A stretch of DNA of 64,000 bases from Pseudomonadota bacterium (GTDB taxonomy: Bacteria > Pseudomonadota > Gammaproteobacteria > Burkholderiales > Burkholderiaceae_C): the NCBI GenBank assembly GCA_021845505.1, contig JAJZVU010000008.1:41291-105290 (forward strand), given 5' to 3'. The notes under the pieces were generated by a model. It searched no databases. It saw only the letters and a program-made list of their open reading frames with translations, and was not told the DNA's origin. Made by a program: the position numbers and the translations under genes. This document shows, in pieces, positions 43,921-53,636 of this stretch. The stretch's first letter is position 1, and each line of letters opens with the position of its first letter.

Positions 43921-46900
43921 ACGCGTCGCTCGGGTTGCAAAGGCACCGCCGCTCGGTGCTGTTCCTGCTGCTGCTGCTGGCCGCCGGGGGCATCCTCGCC
44001 GCCTTCAAGCTGCCGGTGGGCCTGTTCCCCAATGTCAGCTTCCCGCGCGTGGTCGTCGAGGTCGATGCCGGGGTGCGGCCGACGCGGGAGATGGTGCTGC
44101 AGGTCACCCAGCCACTGGAGGAGGCGATCCGCCGCGTGCCCGGCGTGGTCACGGTCCGCTCGAAGACCAGCCGCGGCGCGGCCGACATCTACGTCACCTT
44201 CCACTGGGGCGACGACATGAGCCTGGCGGCGGTCCAGGTCAACGAGGCCGCCAACCAGGTGCTGCCGACGCTGCCGCCGGGAACCACCATCCGCAGCAAG
44301 CGCATGGACCCGACGGTCGACCCGATCATCGCCTACAGCCTGACCTCGGCCACCCTCACGCCGGTGCAGCTGTACGACCTGGCGCAGCTCGAACTGCGCC
44401 CGCTGCTGTCGGGTATCGACGGCGTCGGCCGCGTGCAGGTGCAGGGGGGCGAACAGGAGGAGTACCACGTGGTCGTCGACCCGGCGCGGCTGCAGGCGCT
44501 GAACCTGAGCCTGGGCGACGTCGAGCGCACGCTGTCGCAGGGCAACGGCGTGGCCGCGCTGGGACACCTGCAGGACCGCTACAAGCTGCTGCTCGCGCTG
44601 GCCGACTCGAGGCTGCACGACGCCGGGCAGATCGGCGAGCTGGTCGTGCGCGCCACCCCGTCCGGGGTGGTGCGCCTGCGCGACGTGGCCAGGGTGCTGC
44701 GCAGCACCGCGCCGCAATGGACCACCGTGACCGCCGACGGCAAGCCCGCGGTGCTGCTGAACATCTACCAGCAGCCAGGTGGCAACAGCGTGAAGATCGC
44801 CGGCGAGGTTCGCCGGCTGCTGGCCTCCACCCCGCTGCCGCGCGGCGTCAGGCTGGCCAACTGGTACGACCAGAGCCGCCTGGTCGTGGCCTCGGCGCTC
44901 AGCGTGCGCGACGCCATCCTGATCGGCGTCGTGCTGGCCGGGCTGGTGCTGCTGCTGTTCCTGCGCAGCCTGAAGATCACCCTGATCGCGATGATCACCG
45001 TGCCGGCCGTGCTGTCCGCGACGGTGGTGCTGATGTACGCGCTGGGCATGAGCTTCAACATCATGACCCTGGGCGGCATGGCGGCGGCGGTCGGGCTGGT
45101 GATCGACGACGCGATCGTGATGAGCGAACACATCGTGCGCCGGCTCGGCGAGCGGGGTCCGCGCGCGGCCGCGCAGCAGGACCGCCGGCACAGCGGGGTC
45201 ATGCACGCGGCCATGGAATTCTTCCAGCCGCTGGCCGGGTCGAGCGCATCGACGGTGGTGATCTTCGTGCCCCTGGCCTTCCTGTCGGGGGTCACCGGGG
45301 CCTTCTTCAAGGCGCTGGCGCTGACCATGGCCGCGGCGCTGGTGATCTCGTTCTTCGTGTCGTGGCTCGCGGTGCCGCTGCTGGCCGACAGGCTGCTCGG
45401 CCGGCGCGACATCGAGCGCGAGCTCACGCGCGAGCACGGCCGCGTGCTCGGCGCCTTGCAGCGCGGCTACGCCAGGCTGCTGCCGCGCTTGCTGCGTCGG
45501 CCCTGGCTGACCCTGCTGGGCGTCGGCCCGCTGCTGCTGGCCGGCTGGATCGCCTACCACGCGGTGGGCAGCGGCTTCCTGCCGCGCATGGACGAAGGCG
45601 GCTTCGTGCTCGACTACCTGACGCCCCCCGGCACCTCGCTGACCGAGACCGACCGCCTGCTGTCGCAGATCGAGCGCATCCTGCGCGAGACGCCGCAGGT
45701 GCAGACCTTCTCGCGGCGCACCGGCCTGCAACTGGGCGGAGGCATCACCCACGCCAACGAGGGCGACTTCTTCGTGCGTCTGAAGCCCCTGCCGCGCGAG
45801 CCCATCTGGCAGGTCATGGACCAGGTGCGCGCTCGCATCCACGCGCAGGTCCCCGGAATCGACATCGACACCGCGCAGTTGATGCAGGACCTGATCGGCG
45901 ACCTCACCGCGGTGCCGCAGCCGGTGGAGATCAAGATCTTCGACGACAGGCCGCGGCAACTGGCCGATCTGGCGCGCAAGACCGCCTCGGCGATCGCCAG
46001 GGTGCCGGGCATCGTCGAGGTGCGCAGCGGAATCCGCGTCGCCGGCGATGCGCTGGACATCCGGCTCGATCCGACGCGCATGGCGCTGCAGGGGGTCGAT
46101 GCGCGGCAGGTGCAGGCGCAGCTGGCCGCGCTGATCGGCGGCAGCGTGGCCACGCAGATCGAACAGGGCCCGAAGATGGTGGGCGTGCGCGTGTGGGATT
46201 CGGCGTCGCTGAGGCGCACGCCGCAGTCGATCGAGGCGCTGCCGCTGCGCGCCCCCGACGGCCATGTGTTCAGGCTGGACGAGGTGGCCAGGGTGTCGGT
46301 GCTGACCGGCCAGCCCGAGATCATCCGCGAGAACCTCAAGCGCATGGCCGCGGTGACCGCGCGCATCAGCGGCCGCGACCTCGGCTCGACGGTCGCCGCG
46401 GTGAAGAGGATCATCGACGCGCCGGGCTTCTACCCGCCCGGGGTCTACATCCAGCTCGGCGGCCTGTACAAGCAGCAGCGCATCGCGTTTCGCGGGCTGC
46501 TGCAGGTGCTGGCCGCGGCGGTGCTGCTGGTGTTCCTGCTGCTGCTGTTCCTGTACGAGCGCTTTCGCGTCGCGCTGAGCATCCTGGCGATGCCGCTGCT
46601 GGCGCTGCCCGCGGTGTTCGTCGGGCTGTGGGTCGGCGGCGTGGAGCTCAACATCTCGGCGATGATGGGCATGACCATGATCGTGGGCATTGTCACCGAG
46701 GTGGCCATCTTCTACTTCAGCGAGGTCAAGGATCTGCAGAGGCAGACCCCGGACATCGCGCTGCACGACGCGCTGGTGCAGGCCGGGGTGAACCGCATGC
46801 GCCCGATCGCCATGACCACCATCGCCGCCATCCTGACGCTGCTGCCGCTGGCGCTGGCCATCGGCCAGGGCTCGGCGATGCAGCAGCCGCTGGCGGTGGC

Positions 46901-47042
46901 CATCATCGCCGGGCTGGCGGTACAGTTGCCGCTGGTACTGCTGGTCATGCCTGCGCTGTTCGCCAGGCTGGGCGGCAATCTGGCGGAGGAACTGCGAGGC
47001 CCGCGAGCGCTGGAGATCGGCGATGAGGATCCTGCTGGTTGA
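43917..47042 (+). CDS. RND efflux pump permease (AcrB/CzcA superfamily)
   Basis: This 1041-residue inner-membrane pump is driven by the proton gradient. It shows the TM1 opening (SVLFLLLLLAAGGILAAFKLPVGLFPNVSFPRV), porter repeats, and motif A in TM4, GMAAAVGLVIDDAIVMSEHI, with the proton-relay pair near D397/D398. The second half starts with DEGGFVLDYLTPPGTSL. That second-half opening resembles heavy-metal (CzcA/CusA) pumps, but a drug or solvent substrate cannot be excluded. The last 20 bp overlap the response-regulator gene. Confidence 0.93.
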   Translation: MNASLGLQRHRRSVLFLLLLLAAGGILAAFKLPVGLFPNVSFPRVVVEVDAGVRPTREMVLQVTQPLEEAIRRVPGVVTVRSKTSRGAADIYVTFHWGDDMSLAAVQVNEAANQVLPTLPPGTTIRSKRMDPTVDPIIAYSLTSATLTPVQLYDLAQLELRPLLSGIDGVGRVQVQGGEQEEYHVVVDPARLQALNLSLGDVERTLSQGNGVAALGHLQDRYKLLLALADSRLHDAGQIGELVVRATPSGVVRLRDVARVLRSTAPQWTTVTADGKPAVLLNIYQQPGGNSVKIAGEVRRLLASTPLPRGVRLANWYDQSRLVVASALSVRDAILIGVVLAGLVLLLFLRSLKITLIAMITVPAVLSATVVLMYALGMSFNIMTLGGMAAAVGLVIDDAIVMSEHIVRRLGERGPRAAAQQDRRHSGVMHAAMEFFQPLAGSSASTVVIFVPLAFLSGVTGAFFKALALTMAAALVISFFVSWLAVPLLADRLLGRRDIERELTREHGRVLGALQRGYARLLPRLLRRPWLTLLGVGPLLLAGWIAYHAVGSGFLPRMDEGGFVLDYLTPPGTSLTETDRLLSQIERILRETPQVQTFSRRTGLQLGGGITHANEGDFFVRLKPLPREPIWQVMDQVRARIHAQVPGIDIDTAQLMQDLIGDLTAVPQPVEIKIFDDRPRQLADLARKTASAIARVPGIVEVRSGIRVAGDALDIRLDPTRMALQGVDARQVQAQLAALIGGSVATQIEQGPKMVGVRVWDSASLRRTPQSIEALPLRAPDGHVFRLDEVARVSVLTGQPEIIRENLKRMAAVTARISGRDLGSTVAAVKRIIDAPGFYPPGVYIQLGGLYKQQRIAFRGLLQVLAAAVLLVFLLLLFLYERFRVALSILAMPLLALPAVFVGLWVGGVELNISAMMGMTMIVGIVTEVAIFYFSEVKDLQRQTPDIALHDALVQAGVNRMRPIAMTTIAAILTLLPLALAIGQGSAMQQPLAVAIIAGLAVQLPLVLLVMPALFARLGGNLAEELRGPRALEIGDEDPAG

Positions 47043-47715
47043 GGACGACCGCATGCTGGGCGCGGCAACCCAGCAGGCGCTGCGCGACGCCACCCATGCG
47101 GTGGACTGGGTGCTCGACGGCGATGCCGCGCTGGCCGCGGTGCAGTCGACGCCCTACGAAGTGCTGCTGCTCGACCTCGGGCTGCCCAGGCGCGACGGCC
47201 TGGGCGTGCTGCAGGCGGTGCGGCGTGCCGGCTACAACCTTCCGGTGATCATCGTCACGGCCCGCGACGGCGTAGACGATCGCATCCGCGGCCTGGACCT
47301 CGGCGCCGACGACTACCTGATCAAGCCCTTCGACGTCGGCGAGCTGCTGGCCCGCTTGCGCGCGGTGGCGCGGCGCAAGGGCGGCCAGGCGCAGGCCGTG
47401 CTGAGCAACGGCGCGGTCAGCCTGGACCCGGCGACCCGCATGGCCAGCTACCGCGGCACCACGGTGCGCCTGACCGCGCGCGAGTATTCGCTGATGCACG
47501 CACTGCTGCTGCGCCCCGGCGCGGTGCTGTCGCGCGACGACCTGGAGAACCTGATCTACGGCTGGAACGAGGAAGTCGAGAGCAACGCGGTGGAATACCT
47601 GATCCACGGCATCCGCAAGAAGCTCGGCGCCGATGCGATCGGCAATGTGCGCGGAGTCGGCTGGGTGGTCGAGCGCCGCGGCGCGGAACCGCGGTCGCCG
47701 ATGCCCGACGCATGA
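47023..47715 (+). CDS. OmpR/QseB-family response regulator
   Basis: The 230-residue regulator has an N-terminal receiver (acidic pair D8/D9, phospho-acceptor D51 in LLLDLGLP, Thr in IIVTARD, Lys in YLIKPFD) and a C-terminal winged helix (VRLTARAREYSLMHAL-like region, NAVEYLIHGIRKKLG, VRGVGWVV). It starts inside the pump gene and overlaps the kinase by 4 bp, so it is made with the pump it most likely controls, via the repeats at 41202-41223. Confidence 0.95.
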   Translation: MRILLVEDDRMLGAATQQALRDATHAVDWVLDGDAALAAVQSTPYEVLLLDLGLPRRDGLGVLQAVRRAGYNLPVIIVTARDGVDDRIRGLDLGADDYLIKPFDVGELLARLRAVARRKGGQAQAVLSNGAVSLDPATRMASYRGTTVRLTAREYSLMHALLLRPGAVLSRDDLENLIYGWNEEVESNAVEYLIHGIRKKLGADAIGNVRGVGWVVERRGAEPRSPMPDA

Positions 47716-49088
47716 AGCCGCTGGCCGCGCTGCGCCACTGGGCGAGGCAATCGCTGCTGCGCCGCCTGTGGCTGTGGACCACGGTGATCGTCGTCGCGGT
47801 CGGCGTGACGACGACCGCGGTGTCCTACCTGCTGGGCTACTTCGAGGCCAATCAGCTGCAGGACGCGCAGCTGCGCCAGGTGGCCGCGCTGGTGCGCGGC
47901 GGCGTGCAGTTGCCCTCCGGCGTGCTGGTTCCGGGCGATGGCGAAATCGACCGCGACGCGCGCATTGTCGTGCAGCGCCTGGGCGCGCCCGGCGGGCTGG
48001 CGCTGCCGCTGCGGCTGGGTCCCGGCATGCACGTGGTGCGCGCCTCCGGCCACCGCTGGCGGGTCTACGTGCGCGCCGACCCGGCCGGCGCGATCGCGGT
48101 CGCGCAACGCACCGACCTGCGCTCGGACGCGGCCATCGCCAGCGCGCAGCGCACCTTGTTCCCGCTGCTGTCGCTGATCCCGCTGCTGGCGCTGCTGGCG
48201 GCGGTGGTGGTGCGGCGCGCGCTGCGCCCGCTGCTGCGCCTGGCCGCCCGCGTCGACGCCGCCGACGGGCTGCGGCTGGACGCGCTGCCGACCGCCGAGG
48301 TGCCGCGCGAACTGCGCCCCTTCGTCGCCTCGATCAACGGCCTGCTGGCGCGGCTGGGCGCGCTGGTCGAGCGCGAGCGCCGCTTCGTCGCCGATGCCGC
48401 GCACGAACTGCGCACCCCCATCGCCGCGCTCACGCTGCAGGCGCAGAACCTCGAGCACCTCGATCTGGGGGCCGAGGCGCGCGAACGCCTGCGCGGGCTG
48501 CAGGCCGGTCTGACGCGAACGCGCTCGGTGGTCGAGCAGTTGCTCAGCCTGGCGCGCGCCCAGTCCGACCCGGCCGGCAGGCGCGAACGGGTCGATCCCG
48601 GCCGGGTGCTGCGCGAGGTGCTGGAGGACCTGCTGCCGCTGGCGCAGGCGCGGCGCATCGACCTGGGGATCGACCGCAACGCGGGGCAGCCGATCCTGGC
48701 CGACCGCACCCAGCTCTACACCCTGCTGCGCAACGCGGTCGACAACGCGCTGCGCTATACCCCGCACGGCGGCCGCGTCGACCTGGGCAGCTGCACCACC
48801 CGCGAGCCCGACGGCTCGCAGTGGACCCATATCGACATCGAGGACGACGGCCCGGGAATCCCCGATGCGCTGATCGAACGCGCCTTCGAGCCCTTCAACC
48901 GGCTGCAGCGCGACAGCGACGAAGGCGGCAGCGGCCTCGGGCTGGCGATCATGAGCAACATCGCCGCCAACCTCGGCGGCAGGCTGAGCCTGGCCAACCG
49001 CGAGGGCGCGGGGCTGCGCGTGCGCTACAGCCAGCGCTGCGCCGAGGCGCCCGGCGCGAGCCCACCGCCGGATGGGCGGCGGGATTAA
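47712..49088 (+). CDS. Sensor histidine kinase (QseC-like)
   Basis: The 458-residue kinase has TM1 at about 18-42, a ~105-residue periplasmic sensor region, TM2 at about 148-168 and a HAMP-like linker. The phospho-acceptor is H231 in FVADAAHELRTP. The ATPase motifs are N box LRNAVDNALRYTP, G1 DDGPGIP, F box FEPFNR and G2 GGSGLGLAI. It is the partner of the response regulator and the last gene of the efflux operon. The signal is unknown; metal or drug stress is inferred from context. Confidence 0.94.
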   Translation: MKPLAALRHWARQSLLRRLWLWTTVIVVAVGVTTTAVSYLLGYFEANQLQDAQLRQVAALVRGGVQLPSGVLVPGDGEIDRDARIVVQRLGAPGGLALPLRLGPGMHVVRASGHRWRVYVRADPAGAIAVAQRTDLRSDAAIASAQRTLFPLLSLIPLLALLAAVVVRRALRPLLRLAARVDAADGLRLDALPTAEVPRELRPFVASINGLLARLGALVERERRFVADAAHELRTPIAALTLQAQNLEHLDLGAEARERLRGLQAGLTRTRSVVEQLLSLARAQSDPAGRRERVDPGRVLREVLEDLLPLAQARRIDLGIDRNAGQPILADRTQLYTLLRNAVDNALRYTPHGGRVDLGSCTTREPDGSQWTHIDIEDDGPGIPDALIERAFEPFNRLQRDSDEGGSGLGLAIMSNIAANLGGRLSLANREGAGLRVRYSQRCAEAPGASPPPDGRRD

Positions 49089-49140
49089 GCTTGCACAGGT
49101 TGCGCGGCCCGTCGCGTCGCGCCGCAGCCCAGGATTCGTG

Positions 49141-49848
49141 ATGACCTCTCCCAGCTACCTGTGGACACCGCCCGAACCCGCCTCGGTGGCCGTGCAGGGC
49201 CTCGCCGCCCGCTTTCCGGTGCAGCGGCTGTTTTTCGTCGGCCGCAACTACCGCGCCCATGCCGCCGAGATGGGGCGCCCGGTCGACCCGCGGCGTGACC
49301 GCCCGTTCTACTTCACCAAGTCGCCGACCGCGCTGCTGGCCTCGGGATCGCGCGCGCCGTATCCCCAGGCGACCTCGAACTACCAGCACGAAATGGAACT
49401 GGTGGTCGCCCTCGGCGAGGGCGGATCGGAAGTGGCGGCCGAGCAGGCGTCGCGCCTGATCTACGGCTACGCCTGCGGGCTGGACATGACCCGGCGCGAC
49501 CTGCAGCTGGCGGCGCGCGACCAGGGCAAGCCGTGGGACACCGCGAAGGATTGCGAGGATTCGGCGGTGATCTCGCCGATCGTGCCGATGCCCGGCCGGG
49601 TGCTCGAGCGCGGGCGCATCGAACTGCGCCTGGACGGTACGACGCGCCAGGATTCGGACCTTTCGCAAATGATCTGGGGGGTGCGCGAACTCATCGCCGA
49701 CCTGTCCACGCTGTACCACCTGCGCGCCGGCGACCTGATCTACACCGGCACTCCCGAGGGCGTCGGCGCGGTGCTGGCGGGCCAGCTGATCGAAGGCAGC
49801 ATCGAAGGGATCGGCGAGGTCCGCCTGCAACTGGAGGCGCGGCGATGA
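49141..49848 (+). CDS. Fumarylacetoacetate/fumarylpyruvate hydrolase-family protein
   Basis: The 235-residue FAH-domain protein shows FFVGRNYRAHAAEMG, FYFTKSPTALL, the metal ligands in HEMELVVALGEG and YACGLDMTRRDLQ, and GDLIYTGTPEGVGAV near the C terminus. Family members cleave C-C bonds in fumarylpyruvate (gentisate pathway, NagK) or acylpyruvates. The paired isomerase gene just downstream supports the fumarylpyruvate role. The ATG at 49141 fits the family start. It follows the kinase gene by about 50 bp. Confidence 0.9.
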   Translation: MTSPSYLWTPPEPASVAVQGLAARFPVQRLFFVGRNYRAHAAEMGRPVDPRRDRPFYFTKSPTALLASGSRAPYPQATSNYQHEMELVVALGEGGSEVAAEQASRLIYGYACGLDMTRRDLQLAARDQGKPWDTAKDCEDSAVISPIVPMPGRVLERGRIELRLDGTTRQDSDLSQMIWGVRELIADLSTLYHLRAGDLIYTGTPEGVGAVLAGQLIEGSIEGIGEVRLQLEARR

Positions 49849-50486
49849 AGCTCTACAACTACTTCCGCAGCGGCAGCTCGCATCGCCTGCGCATCGCGCT
49901 GGCGCTGAAGTCGCTGGAGCCGCAATACGTGGCGGTCGACCTGCTGCACGACGAGCAATTCTCGGCGCACTACCGCGCGCTCAATCCCCAGGGGCTGGTG
50001 CCGGCGCTGGAAGTCGACGGCCAGGTGCTGATCCAGTCGCCGGCGATCATCGAATGGCTGGAGGAACGCTACCCGCAGCCGCCGCTGCTGCCGCGCGACC
50101 CGCTGCAGCGCGCCAGGGTGCGGGCGCTGGCCGCGATCATCGGCTGCGACGTGCACCCGCTGCACAACCGGCGGGTGCTGGATTACCTCAAGAGCGAGTT
50201 GCACTGCGACACCCCGGCGTTGAATGCCTGGGCCGGGCGCTGGATCGGCGCCGCCTTCGACGCCATCGAGCAGATGCTGGCGGCCGAAGCTTCGCGCGGG
50301 CGGCTTTGCTTCGGCGATGCGCCCAGCCTGGCCGACGTCTACCTGGTGCCGCAGATGACCTCCGCCCGGCGCTTCGGGGTCGACCTGGCGCGCTGGCCGC
50401 GGCTGCTCGACATCGAGGCGGCCTGCCTGGAGATCCCGGCGTTCGCCCGGGCCGCGCCGGCCGCGCAACCCGACGCGCCGCGCTGA
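49845..50486 (+). CDS. maiA: Zeta-class GST: maleylacetoacetate/maleylpyruvate isomerase
   Basis: The 213-residue protein has a thioredoxin-like N domain with the zeta-class serine motif YFRSGSSHRLRIAL, cis-Pro GLVPALE, and SPAIIEWLEERYP. The C domain carries DVHPLHNRRVLDYL and PSLADVYLVPQM. It uses glutathione to isomerise maleyl to fumaryl adducts, supplying the FAH-type enzyme encoded 4 bp upstream in overlap. Whether the pathway is gentisate or homogentisate cannot be settled here, because no ring-cleaving dioxygenase is in the window. Confidence 0.92.
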   Translation: MKLYNYFRSGSSHRLRIALALKSLEPQYVAVDLLHDEQFSAHYRALNPQGLVPALEVDGQVLIQSPAIIEWLEERYPQPPLLPRDPLQRARVRALAAIIGCDVHPLHNRRVLDYLKSELHCDTPALNAWAGRWIGAAFDAIEQMLAAEASRGRLCFGDAPSLADVYLVPQMTSARRFGVDLARWPRLLDIEAACLEIPAFARAAPAAQPDAPR

Positions 50487-50522
50487 GCCCGCAGCGCCGG
50501 CATGGCCTGCTGTTGTTGCGTG

Positions 50523-50551
50523 TTGTCACAATCTGCGATATTCGATACAAA
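50523..50551 (+). promoter_or_regulatory. Promoter of the pal gene, with a long leader
   Basis: TTGTCA (50523-50528) and TACAAA (50546-50551) are 17 bp apart. Transcription would start near 50558, leaving a leader of about 175 nt before the ATG at 50734. The leader contains several GC-rich pairings (for example GAGG with CCTC around 50601-50615) but no riboswitch class I can name. Confidence 0.55.
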
Positions 50552-50733
50552 AGTGCGTCAACGGCCCGAGCGGGAGTCGCGTTTGGCGATGGGGAGGTTT
50601 ATGCTCCTCGGGGGGTTGTTGCGCGCTTGGCCGGTCAGGCCCACCCGTTTCGTGTTGTCGGGGCCGTCGTGCGACGTTCCCTAGCTTGTTGCCTCGCATA
50701 CCCAACCATTCATTCCTAATCAAGGGGATTCTG

Positions 50734-51267
50734 ATGAAGCGTCACCTGTTGTCCACCGCTCCGGCCGTGCTGGTGCTGGCCGTGCTCGGTACCCTGGGCG
50801 GCTGCGCCTCCAGCAGCAAGCCGAATGCCCCGATGCAGGCTGCCACCCAGCCGAGCGGAAACAACGCCAACGCCGCGCAAAGCAACGTCGCCGCCGTGCA
50901 GGCTCCGGTCGAGAGCAATCTCGGCCCGGCGCCCAACGTGCCCCGCAGCGTGTACTTCGCCTTCAACAAGTACAACATCGAGAGCAAGTACCGCCCGGTG
51001 ATCGAGGACAACGCCCAATACCTGGTCGGCCATCCGGCGGCCCATGTGCAACTGCAGGGCAACACCGACGCCCGCGGCAGCCGCGAGTACAACCTGGCGC
51101 TGGGCCAGAAGCGTGCCGACGCGGTGATGAACGCGATGGAACTGCTGGGCGCCAAGCCCTCGCAGATGGAAGCCATCAGCTTCGGCAAGGAGCGGCCGAA
51201 GGCCATGGGCCACACCTCGGCCGACTACGCCGAGAACCGTCGCACCGACATCGTCTACCAGCGCTGA
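50734..51267 (+). CDS. pal: Pal-like peptidoglycan-associated lipoprotein (OmpA C-terminal domain)
   Basis: The 177-residue product has a lipoprotein signal with lipobox LGGC (C24), a Gln/Asn/Ala-rich linker and an OmpA-like peptidoglycan-binding domain: SVYFAFNKYNIESKYRPVI, QGNTDARGSREYNLALGQKRA. It matches Pal more closely than OmpA in size. AAGGGG lies about 7 nt before the ATG at 50734. No tolQRAB or cpoB gene adjoins it, but queE follows, as in the tol-pal-cpoB-que clusters of other proteobacteria. Confidence 0.88.
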   Translation: MKRHLLSTAPAVLVLAVLGTLGGCASSSKPNAPMQAATQPSGNNANAAQSNVAAVQAPVESNLGPAPNVPRSVYFAFNKYNIESKYRPVIEDNAQYLVGHPAAHVQLQGNTDARGSREYNLALGQKRADAVMNAMELLGAKPSQMEAISFGKERPKAMGHTSADYAENRRTDIVYQR

Positions 51268-51439
51268 GATCCGCCGCGGCTTGCCGCGGCCCGGTGCAAG
51301 GCATGCCGCCGCGCCCGCGCGCGCCCTCCCCCGCCGGGGGCACGGGTGCGCCGGCGCGGCTTGTTCTCGCCCGCCTGCTGCAGCGCACAAGCCATCCGTG
51401 GGATAATGGCGGATGCATGCAAGCTGCAACGCCTGAGGC

Positions 51440-52072
51440 ATGACCTATTCGGTCAAGGAAATCTTCTACACCCTGCAGGGCGAGGGCGCCCAGGCCGGCA
51501 CGCCGGCCGTGTTCTGCCGCTTCGCCGGCTGCAACCTGTGGTCGGGACGTGAACAGGACCGGGAACAGGCGATCTGCAGGTTCTGCGATACCGATTTCGT
51601 CGGCACCGACGGCGATGGCGGAGGGCGCTTCGCCGACGCGATGCAGCTGGCGCAGGCCGTGGCCGCGCGCTGGCCGGCCGCGGCGCCGGGCGCGCTGTGC
51701 GTGCTCACCGGCGGCGAGCCGATGCTGCAGGTCGATGGCGAACTGATCGACTGCCTGCATCGATGCGGCATGCGCATCGCGCTGGAGACCAACGGCAGCA
51801 TCGAGGTTCCCGCCGGAGTCGACTGGATTTGCGTCAGCCCGAAGGCTGGCGTTGCGCTGCGGCAACGCAGCGGAGACGAGATCAAGGTGGTCGTGCCGCA
51901 GGACGGGCTCGACCTGGACGAACTGGCCGGACTGGACTTCCGGCAACACCTGCTGCAACCGATGGATGGCCCGCGGCTGGACGAGAACACCGCCTGGGCG
52001 CTGCAGCGCTGCCTGAGCGATCCGCGCTGGCGCTTGAGCCTGCAGACCCACAAGCTGCTGGGCATCCGTTGA
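51440..52072 (+). CDS. queE: 7-carboxy-7-deazaguanine synthase QueE
   Basis: QueE is a radical-SAM enzyme of queuosine/preQ0 synthesis. The 210-residue protein has SVKEIFYTLQGEGAQAGTPA and a divergent cluster motif C31-x14-C46-x2-C49 (radical SAM enzymes usually have Cx3Cx2C; the long spacing is the QueE hallmark). TGGEPML, ETNGS and VSPKA follow. The start at 51440 matches the family; GAGG is unusually close to it. queC and queD are not in the window. Confidence 0.94.
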   Translation: MTYSVKEIFYTLQGEGAQAGTPAVFCRFAGCNLWSGREQDREQAICRFCDTDFVGTDGDGGGRFADAMQLAQAVAARWPAAAPGALCVLTGGEPMLQVDGELIDCLHRCGMRIALETNGSIEVPAGVDWICVSPKAGVALRQRSGDEIKVVVPQDGLDLDELAGLDFRQHLLQPMDGPRLDENTAWALQRCLSDPRWRLSLQTHKLLGIR

Positions 52073-52193
52073 GTGTGGCGCTGCCGCGCAGGGCTGGCCC
52101 CCGGCCCCGCGCGAAGTCTCCCCGGGGGCGAGCGACCAACCGACCAGCCGCGCCCGACGGCGCTGCGGGCCCCTATCCCTGGAACACGACACG

Positions 52194-53618
52194 ATGAACG
52201 AACCCGCCCAAGCGAGCCCGGCCGCGCCAGCGCAGCGCTACAGCGACCTGGCGCTGGACCCGCGACTGCTGCGCGCGGTAGCCGACATGGGCTACGAGAC
52301 CCTGACCCCGATCCAGCAGCAGGCGATCCCGGTCGTGCTGGCCGGACGCGACATGATGGGCGCCGCGCAGACCGGAACCGGCAAGACCGCCGCCTTCGCG
52401 CTGCCGATCCTGCAGAGCCTGCTTCCGCTGGCCAGCACCAGCGTGTCGCCGGCGCGCCATCCGGTGCGAGCGCTGATCCTGGCGCCCACGCGCGAACTGG
52501 CCGACCAGGTCTACGCCAACGTGCACGCCTACGCCCGCCACACCCCGCTGCGCAGCGCCTGCGTGTTCGGCGGAATCGACATGGCGCCGCAGACCGCCGC
52601 GTTGCGCCAGGGGGTCGAGGTGCTGGTCGCCACTCCCGGGCGGCTGCTCGACCACCTGGAGGCGCGCAGCGTGACCCTGTCGCAGGTGCAGTTCGTGGTG
52701 CTCGACGAAGCCGACCGCATGCTCGACATCGGCTTCCTCCCCGACCTGCAGCGCATCCTGGCCTACCTGCCTGCGCAACGCACGACCCTGCTGTTCTCGG
52801 CGACCTTCTCGCCGGAGATCCGTCGCCTGGCGCAGAGCTACCTGCACGATCCGGTGACCGTCGAGGTCGCCCGGCCCAACGCCACCGCGACCAACGTCGA
52901 GCAACTCCTCTACAAGGTGGCCGAGGACCTCAAGCATGCCGCGCTGCTGCAGGTGCTGCGCGACCACGACCTGCGGCAGACCATCGTGTTCGTCAACAGC
53001 CGGCTGGGCGCGGGCCGCCTGGCGCGCATGCTGCAACGCGACGGGCTGAAGGCCCAGGCCATGCACGGCGACAAGTCGCAGGCCGAGCGCCTGGCCACCC
53101 TCGACGCCTTCAAGCGCAACGAGGTCGAGGTGCTGGTGGCCACCGACGTGGCCGCGCGCGGGCTGGACATCGTCGAGCTGCCCGGGGTGATCAACTACGA
53201 CGTGCCGTTCAACGCCGAGGACTACGTGCACCGCATCGGGCGCACCGGCCGCGCCGGCGCCTCGGGACTGGCGATCACCCTGGCCTGCGAGCGCGACGGC
53301 CGCGGACTCGCCGACATCGAGAAGCTGATCAAGCGCAAGCTGGAAGCGCGTGAACTCGAGGTGCGCGCGCCGCGCCGGCTGCCGCGCGCGCCGCGCGAGT
53401 CCGGCGCCATCGAATCCTCGCCCCGCCATGCCACGGCGGCGCGCCACGCGACGAAGGACCCCTGGTTCGACAAGCCCTACGAGGCCGACCCGAATGCCCA
53501 GCCGGCCTGGGAGCAGCAGTCCCCGTCGACCGCGGCCCGCTCGGGCGCGGGCAATATCCGCTCGCGCCGCAAGGTGGCCGCGCTGCTCGGCGGCAAGCCG
53601 GCTGCGGCGGCCAAATAA
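52194..53618 (+). CDS. rhlE: DEAD-box RNA helicase RhlE
   Basis: The 474-residue protein has the Q-motif region (YETLTPIQQQAIP), motif I AQTGTGKT (58-65), PTRELA, TPGR, DEAD at 171-174, SAT at 202-204, and the second RecA domain with ARGLDI and HRIGRTGR. The basic, low-complexity C-terminal tail contains DPWFDKPYE, a pattern seen in Burkholderiales RhlE proteins. It acts in RNA remodelling, ribosome assembly and decay. It is convergent with gluQ. Confidence 0.93.
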   Translation: MNEPAQASPAAPAQRYSDLALDPRLLRAVADMGYETLTPIQQQAIPVVLAGRDMMGAAQTGTGKTAAFALPILQSLLPLASTSVSPARHPVRALILAPTRELADQVYANVHAYARHTPLRSACVFGGIDMAPQTAALRQGVEVLVATPGRLLDHLEARSVTLSQVQFVVLDEADRMLDIGFLPDLQRILAYLPAQRTTLLFSATFSPEIRRLAQSYLHDPVTVEVARPNATATNVEQLLYKVAEDLKHAALLQVLRDHDLRQTIVFVNSRLGAGRLARMLQRDGLKAQAMHGDKSQAERLATLDAFKRNEVEVLVATDVAARGLDIVELPGVINYDVPFNAEDYVHRIGRTGRAGASGLAITLACERDGRGLADIEKLIKRKLEARELEVRAPRRLPRAPRESGAIESSPRHATAARHATKDPWFDKPYEADPNAQPAWEQQSPSTAARSGAGNIRSRRKVAALLGGKPAAAAK

Positions 53619-53636
53619 GCGAGCGCCGCCGCCGCC

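Noticed and set aside
43848..47093. Long minus-strand open frame opposite the RND pump
   Set aside because: His/Gln-rich antisense translation of a confidently identified pump gene.
50552..50733. Riboswitch or 6S RNA in the pal leader
   Set aside because: I could not match any known riboswitch core or the 6S bubble structure; only generic GC pairing is visible.
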